Shown here: one piece after another, positions 36,287-46,920 of the stretch
Layout of the letters: each line of letters begins with the position of its first letter
Position numbering within the stretch: the first letter of the stretch is position 1
NCBI GenBank assembly: GCA_018697195.1
Contig: JAGMWU010000140.1
Location: 1-64,000, forward strand
Reading direction: 5' to 3'
Origin: Certhia americana
Taxonomy: Eukaryota; Chordata; Aves; Passeriformes; Certhiidae
Length of the DNA: 64,000 bases
Made by a program: the position numbers and the translations under genes
Notes under the pieces: model-generated
What the model was told of the DNA's origin: nothing
Seen by the model: only the letters and a program-made list of their open reading frames with translations
Databases searched by the model: none

Positions 36287-36311
36287 GGGGCAGTGCAAGA
36301 GCAGTATAAAA
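36287..36311 (+). promoter_or_regulatory. Promoter of keratin copy 5
   Basis: CCTGGGGCAGTGCAAGAGCAG, then TATAAAA at 36305-36311. Exon 1 (CACTCTCTCATCCACTCC...) ends at 36371 with CAAG|GTGAGTCTG. Confidence 0.87.
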
Positions 36312-36768
36312 GGAGGTCCCTCTCCTCACTCTCTCATCCACTCCTTTCGCCTCCATCTCCTTCAGTACAAGGTGAGTCTGAAGCTTTTCCTCCTCTTTTT
36401 CTTCATATTCCTCCAATGAACCTCAGCTCATACCTGTCCTAGTCCTACATGGGGTCTTGGAAGCGAGTCATGGGAGACCGAGGAAGGGGAAGGGTTCTGT
36501 CTCCACCAGATGCTGAAACTTGGTTAAGTGGTCTCATGAGCGACCACGGACTAGGAAGGAACCTCTTTGGGCTTGGTTGCTGTACAGATGGTTTTATTTG
36601 GGCAGAAAGGGAACACAAGGTGATACCGGATCTCACGTGCAAGTTAAGTCCCCTTTGGACAAGCTTGTGGCTTGTCTCACTTTACTGGGTGAGAGGACTG
36701 CTCTCATCGAACAGTTTTGTTCAGCTTCTTCTTCCCTCTCTGCCAGGGTGAAGTGCCGCCCCCAACAC

Positions 36769-37095
36769 ATTGTCTGTACACACCCATGCCGGGCCCTGCC
36801 AGCCCCCTGCGGCCCCACCCCGCTGGCCAACACAGCTGCAAATGAGCCTGGGTCAGGCCCCCGGATCGTGCACGGACTCCCCATGTGGCCATCCAGCCCT
36901 CACCCTGGTGGGTGAACCTGCCCGGGCAAATACTCACGCTCTTCGACACAGGCAGGAACACCTGCCGTGGGATTCCTAACCTCTGCTGCTGTGCGGCAGC
37001 ATCCTCAGCTCTCAGGGAGGGGCCCATCAACTCTGGGGGCTTTGCGCCTCTCGGGCATCTTGGGCATGGCCTCTGTGGCGGAGGGCTTCCCCTGA
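36769..37095 (+). pseudogene. Feather beta-keratin (copy 5), frameshifted, start lost
   Basis: The intron is 36372-36746 with an intact acceptor (TGCCAG). The start region reads ACATTGTCTGTACACACC where copy 4 has ACATGTCCTGCTACACC, so the ATG is split by an inserted T. Family segments appear in changing frames: [16 protein letters not shown], the IQPSP equivalent, LPGQILT, then GPINSGGFAPLGHLGHGLCGG. About ten single-base indels are visible against copy 4, with few substitutions. Divergent partner of intact copy 4. Confidence 0.85.
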
Positions 37096-37429
37096 ACCAA
37101 AAGACTGCTGGTGATGATTCCAGGTATGAACATGAGGACCCCGCAACAGATGGTTCTTCACTGTGCGATGGGCATCAGCTGTTGCTCCTGAGAGGCTGAG
37201 CAACCCCAGAGCAGCCTTGCCGAAGGACTCTCAGGAAAGCACAGCACCCATCAGGGCCTCTGCCTCTGCCACTCTTCCTTTCCCTTCCTGTGTCCTTGCG
37301 CTCCCTTGTGCTCCTTGGGGCGTGAGGCCCAAACAGCCATCCTGGGAGGAGGCGGCTGGCTCCTCTGCCTCCATGGGCAGCAGGTGCGACACATTTCCTG
37401 AGATCTCGCAAACAGTTATTTGGTGTGCA

Positions 37430-39480
37430 GACTACTATCTGCTCTGATGCTTTTTTGGACCAGATTTACCTAGTTGTCATCTTTTGGAATCAGAAAGTAT
37501 GCTGCATTTGAGCCCTTGCCCCTTTTTGTCATCATTTCCCTGTACAACGCCCTCGTAAAAGACCCAGGGGGGTGTAATTGGGGAAGCTTGTATGGGCGAC
37601 CATTATCACAGGATGCTTTGGGACTACAGTGTTTAGAGGGTGATCACTCTGTTTTTCAAAGTTCTCTGCCTATCTAGGGCTGGATGGAAGATTCAACCAC
37701 AGTTCATATAACTAGAGCGCCATCAGAGGTGCTACACATGAGAAAGGATATTCCTTAGGGTTTAGTTTGTCTGTCCCAGTGCCCCCAAAAAAGTGGGACC
37801 CTTTGCTGAAAAGCAGCTGTCAGTGTCCCAGTAGGGGGACTATGCACTGAGCCATCCTAGCTGGATTGGAGAGCAGCTCGGGACCAACCTCTGCCAGGAC
37901 GGAAACACCAGCGCCTACAAGGAGACAACTCAGCAGGTCTCCAATTTTTGACCCTTAGTGAGTCCCACTACCGGTTATTCGGGATGTTCCCTGCTGCCGG
38001 AAGACACTGTTAGTTTACGGGTAATAATACTCACTCATAATACAAAAATAGGGGACAGATTACATTCAAGGATTCCAGTGATAATGCCTGACTGCAAAAC
38101 TGTATTCAAAGAAATACAAAGGACAAGACTATAATCCCATGTAAAATTATCAGGGCACAAAGAGTTGTGGTTTTGTCAATAAGCTCCTGGTTCACCTGTC
38201 GACTATCCCAGCCGTTACAATTGGGAGTCTGGGTTATGTGCACCTGCTGTCACACCAAGCAACAAGAGGATCCTTTGACCCCAGGCATCTTCCAGCAATT
38301 CTGCCCCAAAAACTGTAGTGATTCAGGGGACTGCTGGACCCTACCAGCGGTAGACCAAGCTTTTTTCTTGTTGAACCTTACACAATTGGCCCTTGGTTCA
38401 TGCAGCCTGTCTAGATATCCCTCTGTAGAACCTTTCGACCCTCTAGAAGATCTTAAAGTAGCATCCAGTAGCTTGGAGTGATTTGAAAAAACTAGCTGAG
38501 GACGACACACTTTATTCCCGGGCCTGGCCATCACGTGCAAGATAACTAATCAAAAAACTGGACCCAATACCTGAGCGCGGCGAAACCCCTACTAGTGACC
38601 CATGACATCAGGGGGACTTAACTCTGTGTTCACCACCACTGCTCGAGCTGGCCCTAAAGCCACATTTTTCTCAGCTGAATGACCTCCAAACATCCAATCA
38701 TAGCCCTTCAAAGGGAGACCAACCACACTGAGCCCATTCCCCTTCCCCTTTAATGATTTGTTGCGGCCTCACCCCGCGCCCCTAACTACCCCAGGCAATT
38801 GCTCTCTCAGCAACTGGTCCTACAATTGTCCACAGAAGGAGGGACAAGTAAACAATCATTCTTATGGTGGTTGGTGTCTTCTGACTACGGCGTGGTGGAG
38901 ACATAAATTATTAACTTCTGATCACATCCAATGGGAGGCCACAAACATCCCCCCTGCCATTTTCATCCCAACGAAACAAATCTCTTATGCAAAGTCATCG
39001 GACCTGGCTGAATTTTTCACTGGGCAATTCACTTCCAGAAGAAATGGAATTAGTCTTTTACCCATTTCTCAAACATTCTCCTGCCAAAGAAAGAACCCAG
39101 CTGAAGCACTCTTTCAGCTGTCTCCCCCCCCCTCCACGTTCAACATACACTAACTTCCACCTCAAGGCAGGATACACCCACCCCACTTCGCCATTCCTCC
39201 CAAATGCTCATGCAGGAAGACCACCAGGAGAAGGCTTGTCCAGTGCAATCTGGAGCCCCCTTTCCTGGTGACCGTAGAGGCAGGCTTCCAGGGTCACCCT
39301 TCCATCAACCACTCCCAGTCGAGGTGCTGGCTGAGAGGAAGGGACGGAGAGATTTCTCTAAACCCTTTCCAGCTAGGGGAGAGCTCTCCACACATAGTGC
39401 TCCTGTTTCTGAGGGACGGATTCCCTGAAACAGACCCTTTCTCACCTTCACTCAAGCCACCAATGACGGATGGTCCCATT
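37430..39480 (+). mobile_element. Possible retroviral env-like remnant
   Basis: Open but broken frames at 38167-38481 and 38758-39153 are rich in Cys and Trp and carry potential N-glycosylation sites (N-C-S, N-W-S, N-H-S), as in envelope surface subunits. There is no clear transmembrane subunit or fusion peptide and no paired LTR. The region interrupts the expected 3' flank of copy 5, which lacks the usual ATTAAA. The assignment is tentative. Confidence 0.3.
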
Positions 39481-39530
39481 CACCTCTTTCCATAGAGTTC
39501 AACCCCTGGGACACTTACCAGGTGTGTTTG

Positions 39531-39665
39531 GGTCACATGTCTCAGCCCTGGTGTTCTCAAGTGTGATTTAGTGGTTCTCATGTTGTGAACTACTGTGTTC
39601 TTAAGTGTAGTCAGATACATGACTCACTGCAGGATTCTCAGAAGTGATTGGAACCCTGTCCTTGA
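39531..39665. repeat. Diverged copy of the 39-bp minisatellite
   Basis: About three and a half units of 37-41 bp, beginning GTTTGGGTCACATGTCTCAG and with TGTTCTCAAGTGTG-type ends, align with the array at 6207-6358. Confidence 0.7.
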
Positions 39666-39779
39666 TAGTACTGCTCAAGCTCAGGTTGTGGTTAAAAGCT
39701 TTCCACCGCACATCAGGATAAGTTGCACTGTTGCCACATTAAAAATATTCTCTCTTACTTACACACCTGCACACCAAGA

Positions 39780-40010
39780 TACCCCAAACACCACATGAAG
39801 TCAATAAGGTTAATGCGTATTTTTAAACACCTCAGACTAAGATGAAAAAGGATTTTTGTGAGCCCACACAACAAAACAACCTGCATCACTCATGATGAGA
39901 ATGGAGATGGTCTTTGGCTCATCCTGCACCAAGGCACTATTCCTCCAGCACAGTCTCATCTTCTGGCCTCACGGTGCCATCAAAGTGTTCAAATCATTCT
40001 ATTCCTCTCA
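39780..40010. repeat. Segment paralogous to 7205-7450
   Basis: TGAGCCCACACAACAAAACAAC, TCACTCATGATG and GCCATCAAAGTGTTCAAATC follow the same order as in 7205-7450. The solo LTR at 6434 has no counterpart here. Confidence 0.6.
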
Positions 40011-40693
40011 GAGACTATGGGGGAGACAGATAAAATTAAAGTAGTGTGTTGGATTTAAGGCAGTAGTTTTAATGAGAAAAGCAAGGCGAAAACACCACAA
40101 AACACAACTCAAAAAGGGGGTTTGGCAATGGCACACATGTCCGTCTTCCATGGGACAGGGCAGGGACCACAGACATTTAAGCAAGTTTCTTCCTTTCAAA
40201 CAGTACTGTTAAATAAATTGCTCCGCTTGCCACTAGCCTCTCCTTTCTCTCAGCATTTTTTGCTGACCATGATGTTACATGGCTATGCGAATATCCCCTT
40301 TGGGGCAGGGTGGGTCAGGCCAGCTGGGCTGTCGTCCTCTCCTAACTCTTGACCAAATCCACCTTCCATGAGACTTTTACAGAGTGAGGATGGAGAGAGA
40401 CAAGGTTGATGCTGGGCAAGCATGCCCAGAAAACACAAAATATTCTGTGTTATCAACCACATTCTAGCTTCAAATGCAAAGAACAATAGCACACGGTCTA
40501 AATGCTTGACTGAAACTAAAAATCCATTTTGTGTAGATGGATATAAATATGCAACATATACCAATGCGTTTCTATCATTCCAAGCAAACCCCCACCAAAA
40601 GCTAATCCTTAAACCTACATCTTTTCCCCGGGCTCATTGAGAAGGAACCTGCAGAGGAAAATGACGCAGAATATGGGTTGGAATGCAACAGAA

Positions 40694-40699
40694 TTTAAT
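40694..40699 (-). terminator. ATTAAA polyadenylation signal, keratin copy 6
   Basis: Minus-strand CCATTAAATTCTGTTGCATTCC, about 450 bp after the stop of copy 6, in the same context as the other copies. Confidence 0.75.
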
Positions 40700-41148
40700 G
40701 GAGACAAAATCACAGACAAATGAGGGAGTTGCTCCTGTCTGGACCCGGTCCCAGGCAGAGAGCATGAGGAAGAGAGGGATCTGTCTCCCTTCTGGAAAAG
40801 GGGAAACTCCCTCGTGCCTGATCCAGAGAGGGCAGCAGGGGCCAGCTGGCGCCTCAAGGATGGCTGTGTGGGGCTAACCAGCCCCAGGGGAGCACAACGG
40901 GAGCAAGGACACAGGAGGGGACAAGGACGAGGGAGTGGCAGAGGGCAGAGCACAGATGGGCTGTGCTTCACCAAGAGACCAGGCGGCCCTGTCTTTCTCG
41001 CAAGATGCTGGGTGATCAGCATCTCCAGGCAGGCAACGAGACGATGCTGCGTCCCACAGGGAAGGGTCATCCTGTGATGCGCGCCACCATCGCCACCTCC
41101 CCACTCTCTGCCCTGGGTTCCTCCCAGCGGCCATGACGGCCAGCAGCT

Positions 41149-41471
41149 TCAGCAGGGAGCACCTCGTGCCACAGAGGCCACTGCCCAGGCCCGAGAGGCC
41201 AAAGCCCCCAGTAGATGATGGGCACTCCCTGAGAGCTGAGATGCTGCCCACACGCCCCACAGCAGGTGGTGGAGGGATGCCCACGGCAGTGGGTCTGGGG
41301 AAGGAAGCTGAGGGATGGGGCCGGGCAGGGTCACCAGCACGGGCGAGGGCTGGTGGCCACGGCATGGAGACCTGGCACTGCATGACAAAGGGATCATTGC
41401 AGCTGTTTTGGCCAGACGGGGGGTGGGGCCGCAGGGGCTGGCCAGGGCCGGCACGGGGTGTAGCAGGACAT
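41149..41471 (-). pseudogene. Feather beta-keratin (copy 6), frameshifted
   Basis: ATG at 41471-41469 is preserved (CAAGACATGTCCTGCTACACC) and the acceptor is normal (GCCCAG|GTGCACGTG). Family segments occur in three frames: [10 protein letters not shown], then P-A-A-P-P for the CGPTP segment, [11 protein letters not shown], a disrupted QNTAVG, then [15 protein letters not shown]. The stop position (TGA) matches copy 7 rather than the TAA of copy 4. Exon 1 ends at 41896 (TTAAG|GTGAGT). Extra bases in homopolymers (GGGGTGGGGCC, CCAAAAC) account for several shifts. Confidence 0.83.
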
Positions 41472-41954
41472 GTCTTGGGGCTCTGCACGTGCACCTGGGC
41501 ACAGAGAGAGCAGAGGGAAGCCAGACACCATGAGGGGTGTGTGAAGGTAGCCCACCACAGCAGGACACAAGCTAAGACAGAGGACAAGAGCTGGAGGACC
41601 CCTCCCTGCGCCAGCGGATGCCAACCAGGTTTTTCCGTCAGAGTTAGCCCACAAAATTCCCTCTGCCAAGAGCAACCCAGGTCGCAGAAGGTCTCTGCCT
41701 AGCCATCACCCACTCAAGCAAAAACACCAGCCTCCTCCCCATCCGATCTTCTTCATTTCACCTACCACAAGAGAGCATCCTATGATGCAGAATAGGACCA
41801 AGTGACAGGTATGCACTGGAAAATGGAGGAGAAGAAAGGCGAAAAGAAGGAACAGAGGGAAGGAGAGAGAAGAAAGAAAAAGTGACGCGACTCACCTTAA
41901 TCCCAGCAGACTGAGGCAAGAGGAGTGGATTGAGAGTGAGGGGATGAGCTCTGT

Positions 41955-42020
41955 CTTAATTGCATCCTGCACTGCCCAAGGCTCACACTCACTGCCACAC
42001 AGGGCAGTATTTTACACAGA
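41955..42020 (-). promoter_or_regulatory. TATA-variant promoter of keratin copy 6
   Basis: At the TATA position the minus strand reads CAATTAAG (41962-41955). The upstream blocks (GGGCAGTGCAGGA, an AATACTGCCCTGTGTGGCAG segment) and the TCTCATTCCTGAC element near 42107 are recognisable. Confidence 0.6.
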
Positions 42021-42389
42021 TCTCACCGTTCAACAAAGCATAAAAAATAAAATCCTCCCTAATGCCACAGGTTGTAAGGTTCTTGCCATCAACAACTGCC
42101 ATTAATTTTCTCATTCCTGACGAGACTACGGACACCCAGGCGCCTTTCAAGTTTCAAATGAAAACCAACGGATTTCCACCACGGCAGGGATATATCATCA
42201 CCAAACAGGAAGAGTGCGCAGAGGCATCTCTGGAAGGCAGGGATCACTGGGACCAGGGAAAAATGGTTAACACTGATTACACCCTCTTCTGCAGATCAAA
42301 AGTCCTGCTTGAGGCGCAAGGTGTGTAGTGGTTGCCGGAGCTCTGGGCCTGGCTACATCAGCCAGCATTGCGAGATGTTTTCTTGTGCA

Positions 42390-42720
42390 AGAGCTGACCT
42401 CCTTGCTGAAGGGGAACTCATCCGGGGGCTGAAGAAACGCCGGCCAGCGACATTTTCACACACTCCTGGCTTGGTCTAACACCCAAAGGCTGACACAACA
42501 CACGCCAACCCAAAATTAAAGCATGTCAGCACAGGTAGAAGACGAGTCCCTCATCGGAAATTTGCTACTGAAGGCATTCCTTGCCCCTCATGGATGCCAT
42601 CCCAAGCTACTCCATGTCTGCAGGGCCGGCCAGTGCAAGACACCCTTGCCTGTAGCCTGGTTTGGTACCCAGGGCCCTTTGAGCACCTCACCTACATGCT
42701 CAGTCTCCTCTTGGTTTCCT
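42390..42720. promoter_or_regulatory. Conserved intergenic block 2
   Basis: Same landmarks as the 33.9-kb block: GGCTTGGTCTAACACCC, AAAGGCTGACAC, AAATTAAAGCATG, GGAAATTTGCTACTGAAGGC, CTACTCCATGTCTGCAGGG. Confidence 0.68.
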
Positions 42721-43019
42721 TGTTTTTCCTGACCTTTCTAATCCTTGAGCAGGGATGCCTAGATGCTGCCAGATTTTAGCAACTCTTTTACTCTTAACAG
42801 GGTCTCCATGCTATCCAACCCGCAGCACATGCCTATGACTGGGTGCTAAGAGTTTTGAGTCCAAGGGGCTGTACATTTCTATTCATTCTTCCCTGACACG
42901 CTCTTTCGCCATTGTTCTTATGGACAGCGATAGCAAGGCCTGGGCCCCTTGATTACAGTGTTTTCACAAACCTCAGTTCTTGCTTCTCAGAGGCAAGATG
43001 TGCATCACTGTCTTTCACC

Positions 43020-43080
43020 ATGACAGTGATCCGTGAGAATGGAAGAACCTTGGACGATCACCTAGTCCAACGACCTACTT
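43020..43080 (-). mobile_element. CR1 3' tip-like fragment, minus strand
   Basis: GAATGGAAGAACCTTGGACGATCACC followed by TAGTCCAACG resembles the reverse complement of a CR1 3' end, diverged. Confidence 0.4.
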
Positions 43081-43099
43081 TGCACAGAATGATAGCTCT

Positions 43100-44780
43100 T
43101 GGAGGATCTCTGAATTTCTACAAGTGTGAACAATCCTCAACCTGCCCGTGTCAACCGCAGGCAAGTTCCTTATCACCCTCACACTACTAAAATCTTTTAT
43201 TATATTTCCCCGAATTTGCTCGCCGCAGTTCCTGGGCACCTATTTTTCCTCTTGTCCCTTACTGGAGACGATCAGGAGATCCTGGCTCTGTGTTTGTACG
43301 ACTCCCACAGCTCTTGTACCCATGGCTGAGCAGTGTGCCAGATGCTCGCTCTCCTCTGGGGTGGACAACCCCACATTTCAAGGAGACCCGTCCTGCCAGG
43401 GGCTCCTGTCACCTCATGCGGCTCTGAGGACTTTTGCTGGCCCTGCACCAGTATGCCTGGTGCCTCCTTGTATTGGGGGCAACAGCTCTTTGTGGCACTG
43501 GTAATCCGCACCATGGAGCAGAGGAGAGGGGCACAGAGGAGAGGGGGTTCTCACAGGGGCGACTGCGAACACGATCCTAATGCACAAGTCCTTGGATGCT
43601 GCAGCTTCCTGGTGCCAACTACACCAAAGGCCCAGGGCTGCTGTGCTCATGATGCCCTGCAGGACTCACCCCTTTCTGTACTCTGCACAGACTCATTGGT
43701 GCCACAGAGGCTTGTGGAGCTGCAGGAGTTTCTCCCTCCGCCTTGCAGACATTGCTCAAAAGGGTTCAACAGTGCTGGCCAAGTCTGGGCCCTGTGATGC
43801 ACCAAGAGGGAATCTCTGCCAGGCTTGCTCTATCCCACTCATCACAACCCTTGGGGATCTGCTGCCAGCTAGATTTCACGTCTGGCATTCTAGAGTCAGG
43901 ATGGCCCATGCTCTACCAGTTCCTCAGCTGCATTTGTCGACTGCCAGTATGTCCCAAAGTGTGGTTAGAGCTGTTTCATACAACAAGATGTGTGCCCAGC
44001 ACCAGGTTTGGCACACACTCATGCCGTCTAGTCTGTTTAAATGTTCCCACAGCTGATATCCTCCTCTGCCTGGGGGGAGGTTTTCCCTACTTCCTAGTTC
44101 TGAGGAATATTGCAGGAGGGTTGATCCTGTGACAGGAAATGTGGCTACTTCTGTGAAGACACAAGGGGGCCCCCCCAGAAGCCTGAGTGGCAAACCATCC
44201 CCTTTCCTGTCACCCCTGACCCCAGTGAAGCTGCCCCAGTAGCCTTGGCTGGAAGCCTCCCTTTGGCAGCTGCCTCTGTGGGGAAAAAGATTCTTCTTGT
44301 TCACACCAGAGCTTTCCGGAATCAGCTCAGGTGGGGGGCTTTGGTCTTCCACCCCAACTCTGGCACCTACTCAGAAAGCCGAAATTAGGGATTGCGTTCA
44401 GCAAGGGCATAAGAGGAAGGGAGAGAAAAGCATTTCCCTGGAGAGCGTGTTCCCAGGGGGGCAATGAGGTGAGGTGGGAGGGAGGACAAGGGAGAGAGCA
44501 GCAGCAGGACGTGCTTGCAAGGACGAGGAGCCTTTGGCGCTGCTCTGGTGCTCTGCGTGGGCAGGGCATCAGCCTGGGGCCTGTCCCTGCGAGGCAGCTG
44601 CCAACAGTGGGCAAGGCAGGGCCCCGAGCCCACAAGCCCATGCCTGCCACAGCATTGACCCTCCGGCATGGGCGGGCACATCCTGTGCCTGCCTCCACCG
44701 GACACCGCTTCGGTCCCAGGGCATCTCAGGCCTAGCAGGGCAACCCGTGAAAGGAGACTGCAACACAGGACCTCATGCAT
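43100..44780. other. Spacer of divergent pair, nothing recognised
   Basis: Chance frames of up to 197 codons overlap on both strands and carry no family signature. No repeat boundary seen. Confidence 0.45.
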
Positions 44781-44894
44781 GTCAGAAAGATGAGAAATGA
44801 AATGGTCCTGCCCAGCGTGATGGTAATTCAAACCAACAATGGGTGGCGTAGGGAGGATATTGCTTTGGGGTGAATGTGTTGGACAAAAATTACT

Positions 44895-44960
44895 GTCCTT
44901 GTGCAGCTGCCTGCTGACCAGGCCTGGGGCAGTGACTAGGGGGGGGACGCATGTATAAAA
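44895..44960 (+). promoter_or_regulatory. Promoter of keratin copy 7
   Basis: AATTACTGTCCTTGTGCAGC near 44888, GGCCTGGGGCAGTGAC near 44923, then TATAAAA at 44954-44960. Exon 1 ends at 45021; the donor reads CAAG|GTTGAGT, an extra T relative to GTGAGT. Confidence 0.82.
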
Positions 44961-45426
44961 GGGGGAACTTCTCATCACTCTCTACTCACTCCTCTCACCT
45001 CCACTCATCACTGGGTTCAAGGTTGAGTTCTGACGTACTTTCTTTAATTCTTCAACTGGGAGGTATCGTTGTCCTATCCACCCTTGTGTCCAATTGCGGT
45101 GTGTGAGGAACAGATTGTTATGGGAGAGGGAAGGGGCAGAATTGTGCCAAAGCAAAGATGGCCATGGGTTTTGTCTGAGTATCTCCTGAGTTCTGCGTAC
45201 AGATGTGCGATAGTCCCTTGGCCTTGATGCACTCTTCAGGGATTCCTGGGGGGCGTGAGCAAACAGTGAGGCGGTCTGTCCCTACTTAAGCAGCTTCCTG
45301 CTGTCGTCTTCTGCTCTTGCTTTCTTAATCGTGGCTTTGTACCAAGAGACTGCTGTGTGTAGAGCCCTTTCAGCGTCTGCTCCTCTCTGCTCTCTCTGCC
45401 AGGTGCACGGTGCACAGCCCCAAGAC

Positions 45427-45749
45427 ATTTGTACCTGCTACACCCCGTGCCGGCCCTGCCAGCCCTGCGGCTCCCACCCGCTGGCCAAAATAAGCTGCCA
45501 ATGGAGACCATTTGTCAGCAGTGCCAGGACTCCACCGTGGCCATCAGCCCTCGCCGTGCTGGTGACCCTGCCGGGCCCCATACCTCAGCTCCTTCCCACA
45601 AACACCGCCGTGGGATCCTCCACCTATGCTGCTCGTGGGCAGTCATCCTCAGTTAAGGGACCTGTGACCATCAACTATGGGGCTTTGGCTCTCGGGGGAC
45701 CCTGTGGCAGTCGGCCTCTGTGGCCACGACGGGTGCTTCCCCCTGCTGA
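45427..45749 (+). pseudogene. Feather beta-keratin (copy 7), frameshifted, start lost
   Basis: Acceptor TGCCAG|GTGCACG at 45401-45402. The start reads ATT (CAAGACATTTGTACCTGC) where the family has CAAGACATGTCCTGC. Then [17 protein letters not shown], shifts, [25 protein letters not shown], and a degraded G-rich segment, with TGA at 45747-45749. Missing single bases (CCACAAACACC for CCACAGAACACC, CCTGCCGGG for CCTGCCCGGG) explain most shifts. Confidence 0.84.
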
Positions 45750-45874
45750 ACGCCTGATGCCCCATGGACATGGGAAGGAACCCAGGCACTCAAAGGATTG
45801 GTTACAAGACCAGGAATAGAGAACTCAATGCCTCATTACAAACTCAGAGGAACTTCTTTTCACATTCTTGACGC

Positions 45875-45880
45875 ATTAAA
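45875..45880 (+). terminator. ATTAAA polyadenylation signal, keratin copy 7
   Basis: GACGCATTAAAGCTCTGCTGC, the plus-strand form of the shared keratin 3' end, 126 bp after the stop. Confidence 0.78.
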
Positions 45881-46085
45881 GCTCTGCTGCAGGCTGCCAG
45901 CCCGCGACTTGTGTTATCATTTCCCATGAGTTGTTCACCCAATTGTCCAGACGAGAGAGGTGTGTTGCCTGTGTGGTTCGGGAGGGGGGGGGCTTGTGGG
46001 GGGGGATGTGTTGTTTGTTGTAGAAAGTCGAAGTGCCTGGGTGTTAACATGCATTATTATATAAACACAGCCATTGACCCTCCTA

Positions 46086-46114
46086 CCCCCCCCGCCCCCC
46101 CCCCCCCCCCCCCC
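46086..46114. repeat. C homopolymer-rich run
   Basis: About 29 bases, almost all C with a single G interruption. Such a length is unreliable in most sequencing chemistries. Confidence 0.9.
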
Positions 46115-46249
46115 TCCCCTCTCACTCATATAGGTGTCACCTTTCAAAATTTATCGGCCTCTCTGACATGCAAGAATTACCTATACCATTCAGCAAGCCA
46201 CTCAGACACTCCAAGCGAGCACCTTTTTTAGTTCTACCATCACAGGCCT

Positions 46250-46920
46250 TCTGTTGGGGTGTGTTCTTTCGTACAGAATTGTCCCAGAATTGCTAGGGAC
46301 AGCTGAGTGTCGGTATGCTTGAGGGCTATTCATGGGGTTGCTGGGAAAGTCAAAGGACGGCAGCAGCTAAGCTCAGAACAACAGGGTGCACCCGGACTTG
46401 CACTTATGCTCTGGCGGTCGTGTTTTGCTCTCGGAGGAACTGACAGGGACTGATTGGCTCTTGACTGCAGGCAAAGATCTTACAATTTCATCATCTGGAG
46501 CTCATCTCGGAGTGGACCAACTCACCATTCCTTCGTGTGTTCCCCTGGGATTTTGGAACATGTTCTCTCCCTGGCCTGCCCGCGGAACTGCTGCCCATTG
46601 TCTGCACCCGAGCTTCGCAATTCTGCTCTGGGTTTCCCCATGCGGTGTCCTGCACCCCCTGCCTAGCGTGACATTAGGGCTACAAGCTCCAGCTACCGCT
46701 GCAGGAGCTCAGATTTGTAGTAACACACTCTCATCCCAGGACTGCTTCTCGCCCCTCTGGAACTTGTGAACCGAAAGGGAAAGGTGCCAGCAGCAGAGGA
46801 AACTGTGGCTGGCTTTCCCTACTTATGTTATGTTGTTATGCTTTAGTTATTTACTATATTATATTTATGTGAATCTTTATCTATCTTTTTCTGAGACCCT
46901 TTAATTTCAGAATTATAACA
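46250..46920 (+). mobile_element. ERVL-like LTR fragment
   Basis: Ends CCTTTAATTTCAGAATTATAACA at 46920, followed by TTGGTGGGAGGAGG with a TGG start as in a primer-binding site. The same junction type is seen at 14361. The 5' boundary is approximate. Confidence 0.5.

Noticed and set aside
44385..44978. 197-codon minus-strand frame overlapping other long frames
   Set aside because: Overlaps equally long frames on the other strand in GC-rich spacer DNA and runs into the promoter of copy 7; no conserved motif.
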